Positions 29,152-40,048 of a stretch of 64,000 bases of DNA are shown here, in pieces. The number at the start of each line of letters is the position of its first letter. Within the stretch, counting starts at the first letter, position 1. This DNA is from CAVYWD01 sp963772225. Its GTDB lineage: Bacteria; Myxococcota; Myxococcia; Myxococcales; UBA5297. Under the pieces are notes generated by a model. It had not been told where the DNA came from and made no database searches. It saw nothing but the letters and a program-made list of their open reading frames with translations. Made by a program: the position numbers and the translations under genes. The stretch is from positions 372,001-436,000 of the forward strand of contig CAVYWD010000002.1 of NCBI GenBank assembly GCA_963772225.1, given 5' to 3'.

Positions 29152-30336
29152 ATGTCGCTTGGCGAGGAAACCTTGAGCGGCAACAGCTCCAATTCCGCAG
29201 CAGCCGCAGCGCCGCCTGCGAGCGAGGACGCCCCGGCGGGCACTTCGAACCGCGGGCTCTCGGAGCGCGAGGCGCGCCGCGCCGACCTCTTCTGGGCCGC
29301 CGGCCTGGCAGGCGCCATCCTCCTGGTGTTCGCGCTCTTGGGTCTCTTCCGCGGGGCGGCGATGCCGGTGCTGGTGTCCCTGGCCTTCGCCTACGCACTC
29401 GACCCCTTGGCGGCATGGCTCGCGGCGCGCGGCCTCTCCAGGACGGTGGCGGCGCTGCTGATCTTCCTGGGCATCACGGCGGCCATCGGCGCCTCGCTCG
29501 TCTACCTCGTCCCCGCGGTGGGCGGCGAGGTCGCGAAGCTCCCCGACTTCCTTCGAGACATCGCGCAGAAAGCCGTCCCGCGCCTGGAGGCTTTGTTGGG
29601 TCAGAGGCTCCCCGACAACGTGCGCGACGCCGCGGCGGCGCTCGCGCAAGAGGGCGGCGGGCTGGCGCAGCGGATGCTGCCTGGGGTGGCGGGCCTCCTG
29701 GCGGGCGCCATCGGCGGGACGGCGAGCCTCCTGTCGACCGCGCTGGGACTGCTCCTGATTCCGGTGCTGACGTTCTATCTCTTGCGCGACTACCTTCGCC
29801 TGATCGCCTGGGCTCGAGACCTGATTCCGCGGCGGTACGAGCCGCTCGTCAGCGCGCGATTTTCTGAGGTCGACGCGGTGCTCGGCAGCTTCCTGCGCGG
29901 CCAGCTGACGGTCGGGGCGATCCTCACGGCCATCTACGGAGTGGGGCTCTCGGTGGCCCGGCTCGACCTGGCGGTGGTCATCGGCGCGGTCGCGGGGTTC
30001 GGAACCATGATCCCGTACGTGGGCCCGGGCATCGGCGCGGCACTCGCCGTGGTTTCGCTGGCGGTGAGCTGGCAAGGGCCGTGGCAGGTGGCGGTTGCGG
30101 TCGCGACGTTCGCCGGGGCCATGGGGTTCGAAGGGCTGTTCCTCACGCCGCGGATCGTCGGGCAGAAGGTGGGTCTCTCGGCGGTGGCGGTGATGGTCGC
30201 CATCCTGGTGTTCGGAGGGGTGTTCGGCTTCGTGGGCGTGCTGCTCGCGGTGCCGGTGACGGCGGCGCTCAAGGTCGCGGCGCGGGTGGTGCTCCACCGA
30301 TACCGCCGCTCCACGGTCTACCGGGGGAGCCCGTGA
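29152..30336 (+). CDS. AI-2E (PerM) family transporter
   Basis: This 394-residue membrane protein has about eight helices. Its motifs are typical of the PerM/AI-2E exporter family: VSLAFAYALDPLAAWLAARG, PVLTFYLLRDY, and IPYVGPGIGAALAVVSL near the end. The known family exports small molecules or acts as a Na+/H+ antiporter; the substrate cannot be read from sequence. The first 40 residues are Ala/Ser-rich. It overlaps the next gene by GTGA. Confidence 0.88.
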   Translation: MSLGEETLSGNSSNSAAAAAPPASEDAPAGTSNRGLSEREARRADLFWAAGLAGAILLVFALLGLFRGAAMPVLVSLAFAYALDPLAAWLAARGLSRTVAALLIFLGITAAIGASLVYLVPAVGGEVAKLPDFLRDIAQKAVPRLEALLGQRLPDNVRDAAAALAQEGGGLAQRMLPGVAGLLAGAIGGTASLLSTALGLLLIPVLTFYLLRDYLRLIAWARDLIPRRYEPLVSARFSEVDAVLGSFLRGQLTVGAILTAIYGVGLSVARLDLAVVIGAVAGFGTMIPYVGPGIGAALAVVSLAVSWQGPWQVAVAVATFAGAMGFEGLFLTPRIVGQKVGLSAVAVMVAILVFGGVFGFVGVLLAVPVTAALKVAARVVLHRYRRSTVYRGSP

Positions 30337-31151
30337 GCCCGGCGCCAGGGCTCCTGGCCCTCGCGATGGCCCAATGGGCGGTCGCGGGCCCAGGAGACCT
30401 GCCGTTGCCCGAGTCCCCGCTGGTGGAGGTGTGGGCGCCAGAGGACTGGCCGGCCGACTCGCTGTCGGCCGCGGCGTCGCTCCCGCGAGCGGTCCTCATG
30501 GTCGCCACGCGCTCGAACATGCTCCGCCCCGAGGTCGCCGCGGTGCTGGGGCGCCGCCGCGCTGCGGGCGCTCGCATCGCCCTTCCGCTCCGGCCGGCGC
30601 ACGAGGACCAGCTTCGCTCGCTGTCGCGGCTGACGGTCGCCTTCGCAACCTCGCCGTCGGAGCCGGGGCTCGCCCTGCAGCTGGGAAAGCTGGGCCCGCA
30701 GCCCCTGAGGGCGGAGGTCCAGCGGCTCGACGACGCGCAGGCCAGGGCTCTGGCGGAGCTGAAGAACGCCGAGGTGGAGCTCGACGTCCGCGGGCGCGTG
30801 CCCGAACAGGACGAGCTCGCGCGGATGCGGCGCCTCACGCGCGCGAGCCGGGTGATTCGCCTTCGGGCGAGCGACCCGCCCGAGCTCGTCGCAGGGCTCC
30901 TCGCGGTGAAGCCCTCGCGCCTGGTGGTCGAGTCGGTCGATGACCGCGTGCCCGAGCCGATGCGCGCGGCGCTTGCGCAGGCGGGGGTGCCGGTCCGCGT
31001 TCAGGTGAGCTGCCGCGCCCAGCCGAGCGACCTGCGTTTGCTCGGGGCGCTGCCTGGGCTGTCGCTGGAGCTGCGGCTGGACGAGCCTCCTGAAAGCGCC
31101 TTGCGCAAGGCGGCCGCGCTCCTCGAACAGGCAAGCCGAGCGCCGCATTGA
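30333..31151 (+). CDS. hypothetical exported protein
   Basis: This 272-residue protein begins at a GTG overlapping the stop of the transporter gene. The N-terminus is a short, weak signal-like segment (GLLALAMAQWAVAG). The rest is Arg/Leu/Ala-rich alpha/beta sequence (AVLMVATRSNMLRPEVAAVL, KPSRLVVESVDDRVPEPM) without recognisable motifs. Codon use is like its neighbours. The function is unknown. Confidence 0.6.
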   Translation: MSPAPGLLALAMAQWAVAGPGDLPLPESPLVEVWAPEDWPADSLSAAASLPRAVLMVATRSNMLRPEVAAVLGRRRAAGARIALPLRPAHEDQLRSLSRLTVAFATSPSEPGLALQLGKLGPQPLRAEVQRLDDAQARALAELKNAEVELDVRGRVPEQDELARMRRLTRASRVIRLRASDPPELVAGLLAVKPSRLVVESVDDRVPEPMRAALAQAGVPVRVQVSCRAQPSDLRLLGALPGLSLELRLDEPPESALRKAAALLEQASRAPH

Positions 31152-31163
31152 AGGATCTTTGGC

Positions 31164-31193
31164 TTGACACTGCACTCGCGAGGTTGATACATC
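31164..31193 (+). promoter_or_regulatory. promoter of tRNA-Val
   Basis: TTGACA (31164-31169) is followed 18 bases later by an extended -10 (TG at 31185-31186, TACATC at 31188-31193). It lies about 20 bases upstream of the tRNA. Confidence 0.6.
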
Positions 31194-31213
31194 CCCGCGC
31201 GCTTTTCGATTGC

Positions 31214-31285
<72 letters not shown>

Positions 31286-31297
31286 AGTGAATTCATC

Positions 31298-31334
31298 GCG
31301 ATGGGCTGGCCAATTGGCCGGCCCATCGCATTTT
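31298..31334 (+). terminator. intrinsic terminator of tRNA-Val
   Basis: A 14-bp stem GCGATGGGCTGGCC / GGCCGGCCCATCGC with one G-U pair and loop AATT is followed by ATTTT. It separates the tRNA from thrS. Confidence 0.9.
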
Positions 31335-31383
31335 GGCGCACGCGCTCCTTGACCTCCTCGAGGAATCCGTGGAAACCAAGGCC

Positions 31384-33342
31384 ATGGAACCTGTCACTCT
31401 GACTCTCCCCGACGGAACCCAGAAGCAGGCGGCTGCGGGTACGCTCCTCCACGACTTCATCCGCACGCAGATCGGCCAGGGGCTCGCGAAGGCGGCCGTC
31501 TTCGCCAAGCTCGACGGGACCCCCGTCGACCTCACGAGGCCGCTCTCCGCCAGCGGCAAGCTCGAGGTGGTGACCACCAAGAAGCCCCGAGGCTCTCGAG
31601 GTGGTGCGCCACGACGCCGCCCACGTCATGGCGAGCGTCGTCCAGCGCCTCTATCCCGGCACCCAGGTGACCATCGGCCCGGCCATCGACGAGGGCTTCT
31701 ACTACGACTTCTTCCGCGAGCAGAGCTTCACGCCCGAGGACCTCGCGGCCATCGAGAAGGCGGTCAACGAGGAGGTAGCCAAGGACCTTCCGTTCGTGCG
31801 CACCGAGGTCTCGGCCGACGAGGCCGTCCGCCTCTTCGAGTCCAAGGGCGAGAAGTTCAAGGTCGAGATCGTCCGCGACATCGTTGCCAAGGGCGCGAAG
31901 ACGCTGACGCTCTACCAGCACGGCGACTGGGTCGACTTCTGCCTCGGGCCGCACAGCCCCTCCACCGGCCGCATCGGCGTCGTGAAGCTCTTGAGCGTGG
32001 CGGGCGCCTACTGGCGCGGCGACCCCAAGAACCCGATGCTCCAGCGCATCTACGGCACGGCGTTCTTCGACAAGAAAGAGCTCGACGCCTACCTGAAGCG
32101 CATCGAGGAGGCGAAGAAGCGCGACCACCGCAAGCTCGGCCCGGCGCTGGGGCTCTTCGCCTTCCACGAGTACGCGCCCGGCGCCGCCTTCTGGCTCCCG
32201 CGCGGCGTCACCCTCTACAACACGCTGGCCGATTCCATGCGCAAGCTGGTCACGGCCAACGGCTATCAGGAGGTGAAGACGCCGCTGCTCTTCAACAAGC
32301 GGCTCTGGGAGACCTCCGGCCACTGGGGCAAGTACCGCGAGAACATGTTCTTGGTCGTCGACAGCGAGACCGACCCGTCCCTGCCGCTCGACGAGCGCTG
32401 CACGCAGTCGCTCAAGCCGATGAACTGCCCCTCGCACCATCTCATCTACAAGATGGGCAAGCGCAGCTACCGCGAGCTGCCGGTGCGTTATTACACGACC
32501 GACGTCCTCCACCGGAACGAGGCCTCGGGCACGCTCTCCGGGCTCACGCGCGTGCGCCAGTTCCAGCAGGACGACTCGCACATCTACCTGATGGAGGAGC
32601 AGGTCAAGGACGAGGTCTTCGCCATCGTCGAGCTGATGAAGAAGGTCTACCAGGCGGTCGGCCTGCCGTTCAGCGCGCGCTTCTCGACCAGGCCCCAGGT
32701 CCGCCTGGGCGACGACGCGCAGTGGGACCGGGCCGAAGCCGCCCTGCAGGCGGCGCTGGAGGCGACGGGGCTCGCCTGGGAGCTCAAGCCCGGCGACGGC
32801 GCCTTCTACGGCCCGAAGATCGACTTCGAGGTCACCGATTCGCTCGGGCGCAAGTGGCAGCTGTGCACCATCCAGCTCGACTCGCTGGCCCCCGAGCGAT
32901 TCGATCTGTCGTACGTCGGACCGGACAACCGCGAGCACCGCCCGTTCGGTGATCCACCGGGCCATCTACGGCTCGTTCGAGCGCTTTATGGCCATTCTCG
33001 TCGAGCACTTCGGCGGCGCCTTCCCGACCTGGCTGGCTCCCGTCCAGGCTCGCCTGGTCACGGTGGCGGAGCGCCACACCCCCTTCGCGAGAGAGGTCGG
33101 CGCCAAGCTCACCAAGCTGGGCTTCCGCGATCGAAGTCGACGACGCCAACGAGAAGCTCGGCGCCAAGATCCGCGAAGCGCAGCTTCAGAAAATCCCGTT
33201 CACCTGCGTGATCGGCGACAAGGAGGTCGAGCAGTCGGGCGTGAGCCCGCGCCGCTATGCGGGTGAGGACTTGAAGACCATGCCGCTCGATGCCTTCGTG
33301 GCCTTGCTGGCCAAGGAAGGCGAGGTTCCCTACGGCGCTTGA
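31384..33342 (+). CDS. thrS: threonyl-tRNA synthetase (three +1 frame breaks)
   Basis: This class II synthetase of about 650 residues charges tRNA-Thr. The N-terminal TGS domain (VTLTLPDGTQKQAAAG) is in frame 1. The editing and catalytic domains (HDAAHVMASVVQ, MNCPSHHLIY with a zinc Cys, HRNEASGTLSGLTRVRQFQQ) are in frame 2. IHRAIYGSFERF is in frame 3, and the anticodon-binding domain (EVDDANEKLGAKIREAQ) is back in frame 1. Breaks fall at CCCC 31585-31588, TTCGG 32945-32949 and GCGATCG 33127-33133, each +1. An essential gene cannot be broken three times, so these are probably base-insertion errors. It is first in the classic thrS-infC-rpmI-rplT-pheST order. Confidence 0.9.
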
Positions 33343-33375
33343 CCTTCGAATTCGGCCGGAAGAAGGTCAAGGTCG

Positions 33376-33403
33376 TTGACAGTTGATGGAAAAGCAGTAT
33401 GTT
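33376..33403 (+). promoter_or_regulatory. promoter upstream of infC
   Basis: TTGACA (33376-33381), 16 bases, TATGTT (33398-33403). It lies in the thrS-infC gap, so infC and the ribosomal protein genes can be transcribed without thrS. Confidence 0.65.
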
Positions 33404-33511
33404 TGCGGCCTTTTGTAGGTCGAAAGCTCAGGCGGCAGGCGCCTTGGGGCTGGCCCGCTGCGCGAGCGCTCGCGCGCTTTGCAGAAAGCGCGCTTACCGG
33501 AGGTAGGGCCC

Positions 33512-34168
<657 letters not shown>

Positions 34169-34244
34169 GGCCCCGGCGCGAAGAGCCGAGAAAGACTTCA
34201 CACGCGGTGAACGCCGCCCAGCCTAGAAGAGAAGGATTCGAACG

Positions 34245-34448
34245 ATGAGCCACAAGTTGAAGACCAACAGCGGCGCCGCCAAGCGCTTCAAGGTAAAGAA
34301 GAGCGGCAAGGTCCAGTTTGCCCGCGCCTACGCCCGCCACTCGTTCGTGAGCAAGAACGGGAAGACCAATCGGCGCCTGCGGGGCAGCGGTCACCTGGAG
34401 AACCGGGACGCCAAGAAGGTGAAGGAGCTGTTCCCCTACGCCCGCTAG
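34245..34448 (+). CDS. rpmI: 50S ribosomal protein L35
   Basis: This is a 67-residue basic ribosomal protein of family length (KLKTNSGAAKRFKVKKSGKV, then HSFVSKNGKTNRRLRGS). An AGAGAAGGA stretch before the ATG serves as ribosome binding site. It lies between infC and rplT as in most bacteria. Confidence 0.97.
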   Translation: MSHKLKTNSGAAKRFKVKKSGKVQFARAYARHSFVSKNGKTNRRLRGSGHLENRDAKKVKELFPYAR

Positions 34449-34622
34449 GCGCGCGAGGGTTCGTCAAGCGCGCTGCGCGCTCGCCGGCAATGAGGCCGAA
34501 GCGGGCTGGAACCGGGGCCGGACGGCCTCTGCTGCGCGACACACTGGCTGCGCTCGCGTCATCGAAAGAAAGCGCTCCGCCTGAAGACCGGAGCCACGTA
34601 GAGCGCGCGCGAAGGAGCTGCA

Positions 34623-34964
34623 ATGCGAGTCAAGAAGGGCGTCAAGGCACGCCGCCGCCGAAATTCAATTCTCAAGCTTGCGAAGGGCTTCCGCGGCCGC
34701 CGCAAGAATTGCTTCAAGCGCGCCAATCAGGCCGTCGAGCGCGCCCTCGACTACGCCACGCGCGACCGGCGCCAGAAGCGCCGCGACTTCCGGAAGCTCT
34801 GGATCGTGCGCATCAACGCCGCCGCCCGCCTCAATGGGCTCTCCTACTCCAGGCTGATCGACGGGATGGCGAAGAAGGGCGTGGCCATCGACCGAAAGAT
34901 CATGGCCGACCTGGCCGTGTTCGACCCTGCGGGCTTTAGCGCCGTGGTCGCGGCCGCCAAGTAA
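34623..34964 (+). CDS. rplT: 50S ribosomal protein L20
   Basis: This 113-residue protein binds 23S rRNA early in assembly. It has ARRRRNSILKLAKGFRGRRK and FRKLWIVRINAAARLNGLSYS. It is 174 bases downstream of rpmI; the gap has no gene but could hold leader RNA. L20 represses this operon in other bacteria. Confidence 0.97.
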   Translation: MRVKKGVKARRRRNSILKLAKGFRGRRKNCFKRANQAVERALDYATRDRRQKRRDFRKLWIVRINAAARLNGLSYSRLIDGMAKKGVAIDRKIMADLAVFDPAGFSAVVAAAK

Positions 34965-35021
34965 GGCATGTCGGCGCCCGCGGGGGCGTTCTTTGCACCC
35001 CGCCAAGGCGCCCACGCATCA

Positions 35022-35065
35022 GGCCGCGAGGACCCTCGGAGACGAGGCGTTCTTCGCGGCCTTTT
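35022..35065 (+). terminator. terminator or attenuator hairpin before pheS
   Basis: An outer stem GGCCGCGA (35022-35029) / TCGCGGCC (35054-35061) encloses an inner hairpin CCTCG-GAGA-CGAGG (35034-35047) and is followed by TTTT (35062-35065). It ends 17 bases before the pheS ATG, between rplT and pheS. It may end the L20 message or attenuate pheST. Confidence 0.6.
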
Positions 35066-35082
35066 GGTGTCTTGGAGGTGCC

Positions 35083-36171
35083 ATGGGCAAGAAAGAGGCA
35101 AGCGGCGCGTCGCTGCCTGAGGAGATCCTCCGCGAGCTGAGCGCACTGCGCGAGAGGGCCCTCACCGACTTTTCGGCCGCGCTGGAGGAGAAGGCGCTGG
35201 AGCAGGCGCGGGTCGCGCATCTGGGCATGAAGGGAACCGTGGCCCGGGTCCTGGAACGTATCCCGAAGCTTTCGCCCGAGCTGCGGCGCGCCTTCGGAGC
35301 GCAGGCCAACAGCTTGAAGGTGGCGTTGGAGAGCGCCTATGAGGCCGGCAGGTCGGCTGCCGCGCGCGCGCAGCTTCAACGCGAGCTCGAGGGCGAGCGG
35401 CTCGACGTGACACTGCCCGGGCGGCGCGAGCGGCTGGGCCGGCGACACCCGGTCAGCCGGACCCTCGAGGACATCGTCGCGGTCTTGGCGCGCCTCGGCT
35501 TCGAAGTGGCGACCGGCCCGGAGATCGAGCTCGACTACTACAGCTTCGAGGCGCTCAACATCCCCGCAGACCACCCAGCGCGCGACATGCAGGACACCTT
35601 CTACATCGACCCGGACGGCCTGTCGGCGGAAGCCAAGGCGACGACCGTGGTTCTGCGACCGCACACCTCGCCGGTGCAGATCCGGACGATGCTCGCGCGC
35701 AAGCCGCCGGTTCGCATCATCGCGCCAGGGAAGGTCTACCGCTGCGACAGCGACGTGACCCACACGCCCATGTTCCACCAGGTGGAAGGTTTGCTCGTCG
35801 ACAAGGGCGTCACCTTCGCCGAGCTCAAAGGGACGCTTGGCGCGTTCGTCCGCGCCTTCTTCGGCCCCGAGACGCGGACGCGCTTCAGGCCCAGCTACTT
35901 CCCGTTCACCGAGCCATCCGCGGAGGTGGACATCTCCTGCGTGCTCTGCGCCGGGAAGGGCTGCCGGGTTTGCAAGCAGACGGGCTGGCTCGAGGTGCTC
36001 GGCAGCGGCATGGTGCACCCGAACGTCTTCAAGGCGGTGGGCTACGACCCGGACGCGGTCAGCGGCTACGCCTTCGGCATGGGCGTCGAGCGCCTGGCGA
36101 TGCTGCGCTACGGCGTCGACGACCTGCGCACCATGTTCGAGAACGACGCCCGCTTCCTGGAGCAGTTCTAG
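35083..36171 (+). CDS. pheS: phenylalanyl-tRNA synthetase alpha subunit
   Basis: This 362-residue class II catalytic subunit forms an alpha2-beta2 enzyme with PheT. It has an N-terminal coiled coil, then RRHPVSRTLEDIV, GPEIELDYYSFEALNIP, HTSPVQIRTM, RPSYFPFTEPSAEVDISC (motif 2 region), and GFGMG-type motif 3 in YAFGMGVERLAMLRYG. GGAGG at 35074-35078 sets the ATG at 35083. The frame is open to 34993, but that part overlaps the hairpin and looks non-coding. Confidence 0.97.
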   Translation: MGKKEASGASLPEEILRELSALRERALTDFSAALEEKALEQARVAHLGMKGTVARVLERIPKLSPELRRAFGAQANSLKVALESAYEAGRSAAARAQLQRELEGERLDVTLPGRRERLGRRHPVSRTLEDIVAVLARLGFEVATGPEIELDYYSFEALNIPADHPARDMQDTFYIDPDGLSAEAKATTVVLRPHTSPVQIRTMLARKPPVRIIAPGKVYRCDSDVTHTPMFHQVEGLLVDKGVTFAELKGTLGAFVRAFFGPETRTRFRPSYFPFTEPSAEVDISCVLCAGKGCRVCKQTGWLEVLGSGMVHPNVFKAVGYDPDAVSGYAFGMGVERLAMLRYGVDDLRTMFENDARFLEQF

Positions 36172-36252
36172 GCCCTGAGCGAGCCGCGCGGTCTCCTGAA
36201 AAGGCCAAAGGGCCAAAGGGGCGACCGGAGAATCCCTGCGAGGAACTGAACG

Positions 36253-38656
36253 ATGAAGATCAGCCTGAACTGGATCTCCGACTACGTGGAGCTTCCGGCC
36301 TCGGCCGACGCGCTGGCGAGCGCGCTGACCATGGCCGGCCTCGAAGTGGAGGGCGTGGAGCGCCTCGGGGAGGGGCTCGAGGGCGTGGTGGTCGCGCAGA
36401 TTCTCGAGAGCCAACCGCACCCCAACGCCGAGAAGCTCTCCGTCACCCGGGTCGACGCAGGCGACAGGGGCACCCTGCAGATCGTCTGCGGAGCCAAGAA
36501 CTACAAGGTTGGCGACAAGGTGCCGCTGGCGACCGTGGGGACCAAGCTCCCGGGCGGCACGGCCATCGGCCAGGCGAAGCTGCGAGGCGTCGACTCCTTC
36601 GGGATGCTCTGCTCCTCCCGCGAGCTGGGCTTGACCGAGGATGCCGCCGGCCTGCTCATTTTGGACCCGGCGCTCAAAGCCGGCGCACCCATCGCTGAGG
36701 CGCTGGGGCTCAAGGACGTCGTCTTCGAAGTCAACGTCACGCCCAACCGCGCCGATTGCCTCTCGCACCTGGGGATCGCCCGCGAGGTGGCAGCGCTCAC
36801 CGGCAAGCCGATGCGCCTGCCGTCCATCGAGCTCAGTGAGAGCGGGCCGCGCTCCGACGCCCTGGCCCGGGTGACGGTCGAGGACCCCGAGCGCTGTCCG
36901 CGCTATGCCGCCCGGGTGCTCGAGGGAGTGAAGATCGGGCCCTCGCCGCTCTGGATGCAGAACCGGCTGCGCGCGGTCGGCGTGCGCGCGCTCTCCAACG
37001 TGGTGGACGTGACGAACTACGTGCTCATGGAGTGCGGCCAGCCGCTCCACGCCTTCGACCTCGACCTCGTGAGCGAAGGGCACATCGTCGTCCGCCGCGC
37101 GAGGCCCGGCGAGAAGATGACCACGCTGGACGGCAAGGAGCGCTCGCTCTCCACCGAGGACCTGTGCGTCTGCGACGCCCAGAAGCCGTCGGCGCTGGCC
37201 GGGGTCATGGGCGGGGCGACGAGCGAAGTCAGCTTCGCCACCCGGCGCATCCTGCTCGAGAGCGCCCTCTTCGCTCCGGCGGCGATCCGCCGCACCGCGC
37301 GCCGCCACGCCCTGCACACCGAGGCGTCGCACCGCTTCGAGCGCTGGGTCGGATCCACAGATGGTGCTGTTCGCGCAAGACCGCGCGTCGCGCCTCATGG
37401 CCGAGCTCAGCGGGGCGAAAGTGGCGGTCGGGCGAGTCGACGTGGCTGCGCCACTGCCGCGCCCTCGCGCGTTCGCGTTCCGGACCGAGAAGGTAAGCGA
37501 GCTGCTCGGCGCTCCGGTCGAGGCGGCGACGACCGAGCGCGTCCTGGGTCGGCTCGGCTTCAGGCTCCTCGGGCGCCCGGGGGCACTCACCGTCGAGGTA
37601 CCTTCGTGGCGGGGCGATGTCGAGGGCCCCGCGGACCTGGTCGAAGAGGTCGCCCGCTCCATCGGCTACGGCGAGGTCCCGGCGGCCATGCCGCGTGGGG
37701 CGGCCGAGCTCGCGGGCGAGGCGAAGCCGGCGGCAGTCGAGGGCCGGGTGCGCGCGGCGCTCGCGGCGGTCGGGCTCGACGAGGTCCTGAACTACTCGTT
37801 CGTCTCGGCGAAGGTGCTCGAGGTGCTCACGCCGGGGCAGAGGCCCATCGCGGTAAAGAACCCGCTCAGCGCCGACCAAGCGGTGATGACCACGACGCGG
37901 CTGGCGGGGCTCCTGGAGAACCTGAAGCGGAACCGCAATCGCCAGGTGGACGACGTGCGCCTCTATGAGCTGGGGCGGGTGTATCGGCCCTCCACGGGCC
38001 CCGGCGCGTCCCAGCCGGCTGAGGAGACGCAGGTGCTCGCGGGGGTGCTCTCCGGCAGCCGCTCGCCGCTGCAATGGGGCAAGGCCCGCGAGCCGCTGGA
38101 TTTCTACGACCTGAAGGGCGCGGTGGTGCAACTGCTCGAGGCCGCGGGCGTGCTCGATGCCGAGTATCGAGCGGCCCAAGGCGGCGCTCTGCTCCACCCC
38201 CGCTCGGCGTGCGAGGTGAGGGTGGGCGAGCGGACGCTGGGCGTCCTGGGCGAGCTGCATCCGCAGGTCGCCGAGGCGCTGGACCTGCCGCGCGGCATCT
38301 ACGTCTTCGAGCTCGACTTCGAGGCGATCGTCGCCTCGGCGAACCTGAAGCGGCCCTACCGCGGCGTGCCTCGCTTTCCGGCGGTGCTGCGCGACCTGGC
38401 GGTGGTGCTCGACGACCAGGTCCCGGCAGCCGACGTCGTGGCGGCGATCCGCGCCGCGGGTGGAGGCCTCGTCGAGGACGTGGCCATTTTCGACGTCTAC
38501 CGCGGAAGCAAGATCCCAGGCGGCAAGAAGAGCTTGGCGTTCGCCATTCGCTACCGGGCGGCCGACCGAACGCTCACCGATGAGGAGAGCGGGAAGGCAC
38601 ACGCGCTGGTCGTGGAGCGGCTCGCCGCGCGGTTCAGCGCGGAGCTTCGCGCTTGA
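36253..38656 (+). CDS. pheT: phenylalanyl-tRNA synthetase beta subunit (frame break near 37351)
   Basis: This subunit of about 800 residues has an N-terminal EMAPII-like tRNA-binding domain (VVAQILESQPHPNAEKLSVT), the B3/B4 editing domain (HRFERWV region), the B5 domain and a C-terminal anticodon-binding fold (RFPAVLRDLAVVLDDQVPAA). The frame breaks at GTC-GGA-TCC (37348-37356). Dropping one G reads RFERWVDPQMVLFAQDRASR, the conserved order. The total length is one over a multiple of three, so this is a single +1 offset. It is an essential gene, so an extra base in the sequence is likely. Confidence 0.93.
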
Positions 38657-38757
38657 AGCGCGGTGGCGCCCGAGCGCCCCTGCACTTGGCCTTCACCTCG
38701 GTGGTCGGGCCGTATACCATGCGTGCCGTTCTTCCACCCTCTTGAGAAGGGACGGCC

Positions 38758-39216
38758 ATGGCCTTCAGCGAGACTCCCGGGGTTCCATTCAATGGAGGGC
38801 CGCAGGGAGCGCCTCCCGTCGCTCAAGGCACCAATGTCATGGCGGTGATCGGCCTGATCGCCGCGATCCTGGGCCTGGTGCTTTCGTGGGTTCCCGTCCT
38901 CGGCCTTCTCGTCTCCATCGCAGGCTTGGTCCTGTCCATCCTGGGACGCAAGAAAGCCGTGGAAGGCGCCGGGGGCCAGGGCGTTGCGACCGGGGGCCTC
39001 GTCGTCTCCATCATCGCCCTGTTGATCTCGCTCATGATCAGCGCGTGCGCCGCGGCCTGCGGCGTCGTCGCGCACAAGGCGCAATCGGACATGAAGGAGC
39101 AAGGCATCGACATGCAGCAGATCATCGACGATGCCAAGCGCGAGGCCGAGAAGCGGCAGCAGAAAGTGGCGCCTCCGCCTCCTTCCGAGGCGCCCGCCAA
39201 CAACGGCTCGAAGTAG
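38758..39216 (+). CDS. DUF4190-like membrane protein
   Basis: This 152-residue protein has a Pro/Gly-rich N-terminus and two or three membrane helices (AVIGLIAAILGLVLSWVPVL, VSIAGLVLSIL, ATGGLVVSIIALLISLMISA), followed by a charged tail (QQIIDDAKREAEKRQQK). The helix-GRKKA-helix layout is typical of the DUF4190 family. A GAGAAGGGA site precedes the ATG. The role is unknown. It lies just upstream of lgt. Confidence 0.75.
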   Translation: MAFSETPGVPFNGGPQGAPPVAQGTNVMAVIGLIAAILGLVLSWVPVLGLLVSIAGLVLSILGRKKAVEGAGGQGVATGGLVVSIIALLISLMISACAAACGVVAHKAQSDMKEQGIDMQQIIDDAKREAEKRQQKVAPPPPSEAPANNGSK

Positions 39217-39229
39217 AGCTTCCGCCGCC

Positions 39230-40021
39230 GTGTGGCCCGTCTGGGCGCAGCTCGACGTCTTCGGGCGGCCGGTGCTCCTGACGGGCTACGGCGTCTTCGC
39301 AATCCTGGGCGTCCTGCTCGGAACGGCGACCTGCGTGCCTCTGGCTCGCCGCGCGGGAATTCCCGCCTTCGACGCCTGGGCCGCGTCATCCTTGGCGCTC
39401 GCCTTTGGGCTGCTCGGCGCGAAGGCGCTGTTCCTCGCGGTGACGCTGCCCACCCGAGATGTTCGGGAGTGGGCGGCCATCGCGTTTGCGCCCGGAGGAC
39501 TGGTCTTCTACGGCGGGCTTCTCGGGGGCGCCGCCGCCGCCGTCGGGTATCTGCGGACCTTCAAGCTCGACATCCTGGCCTTCGGGGACGCGGCCGTGCC
39601 AGGGCTGGCTGTCGGCCACGCCTTCGGCCGAGTCGGATGCTTCATGGCAGGCTGTTGCTATGGCCGCCCCACGCAGCTGCCGTGGGGCGTGAGGTTCCCC
39701 TCGTCGCCGTTCTTCGCGGGAGAGGTCGGCGTCCCGCTGCACCCCGTCCAACTCTACGAGGCAGGCGCCGAGCTTGCGCTCGCAATGGCTTGTGGATTTC
39801 TCGCCCTGCACGGCAAGCGCGGCAGCGCGATGCTCAGCTGGCTCTTCGGCTACTCGGCAATCCGGCTGGCCCTGGAGCTCTTCCTTCGAGGCGACGACCG
39901 CGGAGTGGCGGCGCTGGGGCTCGCGCCGTCGGTGTGGCTGAGCCTGGCGGGGCTGGTCGCGGCGGCGGGAGCCCTCGCTCTGCGGCGCAGGGGTTTGACA
40001 ACGGAAACGAAAGTAAGTTGA
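39230..40021 (+). CDS. lgt: prolipoprotein diacylglyceryl transferase
   Basis: This 263-residue integral membrane enzyme transfers diacylglyceryl from phosphatidylglycerol to the lipobox Cys of prolipoproteins. The Lgt signature is HAFGRVGCFMAGCCYG, with WGVRFP, HPVQLYE and FLRGDDRG downstream. A GTG at 39230 is the best start (LDVFGRPVLLTGYG follows). There is no strong ribosome binding site; it follows the previous gene by 13 bases and may be coupled to it. Confidence 0.92.
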   Translation: MWPVWAQLDVFGRPVLLTGYGVFAILGVLLGTATCVPLARRAGIPAFDAWAASSLALAFGLLGAKALFLAVTLPTRDVREWAAIAFAPGGLVFYGGLLGGAAAAVGYLRTFKLDILAFGDAAVPGLAVGHAFGRVGCFMAGCCYGRPTQLPWGVRFPSSPFFAGEVGVPLHPVQLYEAGAELALAMACGFLALHGKRGSAMLSWLFGYSAIRLALELFLRGDDRGVAALGLAPSVWLSLAGLVAAAGALALRRRGLTTETKVS

Positions 40022-40023
40022 AT
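39995..40023 (+). promoter_or_regulatory. promoter of ihfA
   Basis: TTGACA (39995-40000), 17 bases, TTGAAT (40018-40023), inside the 3' end of lgt and 26 bases before the ihfA start. Confidence 0.55.
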
Positions 40024-40048
40024 AGGTTACCTTCTTTTCGGGGCTTCA

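Noticed and set aside
31384..33342. thrS as a true pseudogene
   Set aside because: All domains and catalytic residues are conserved across the three +1 breaks, and it is an essential gene in a normal operon. Base errors are more likely.
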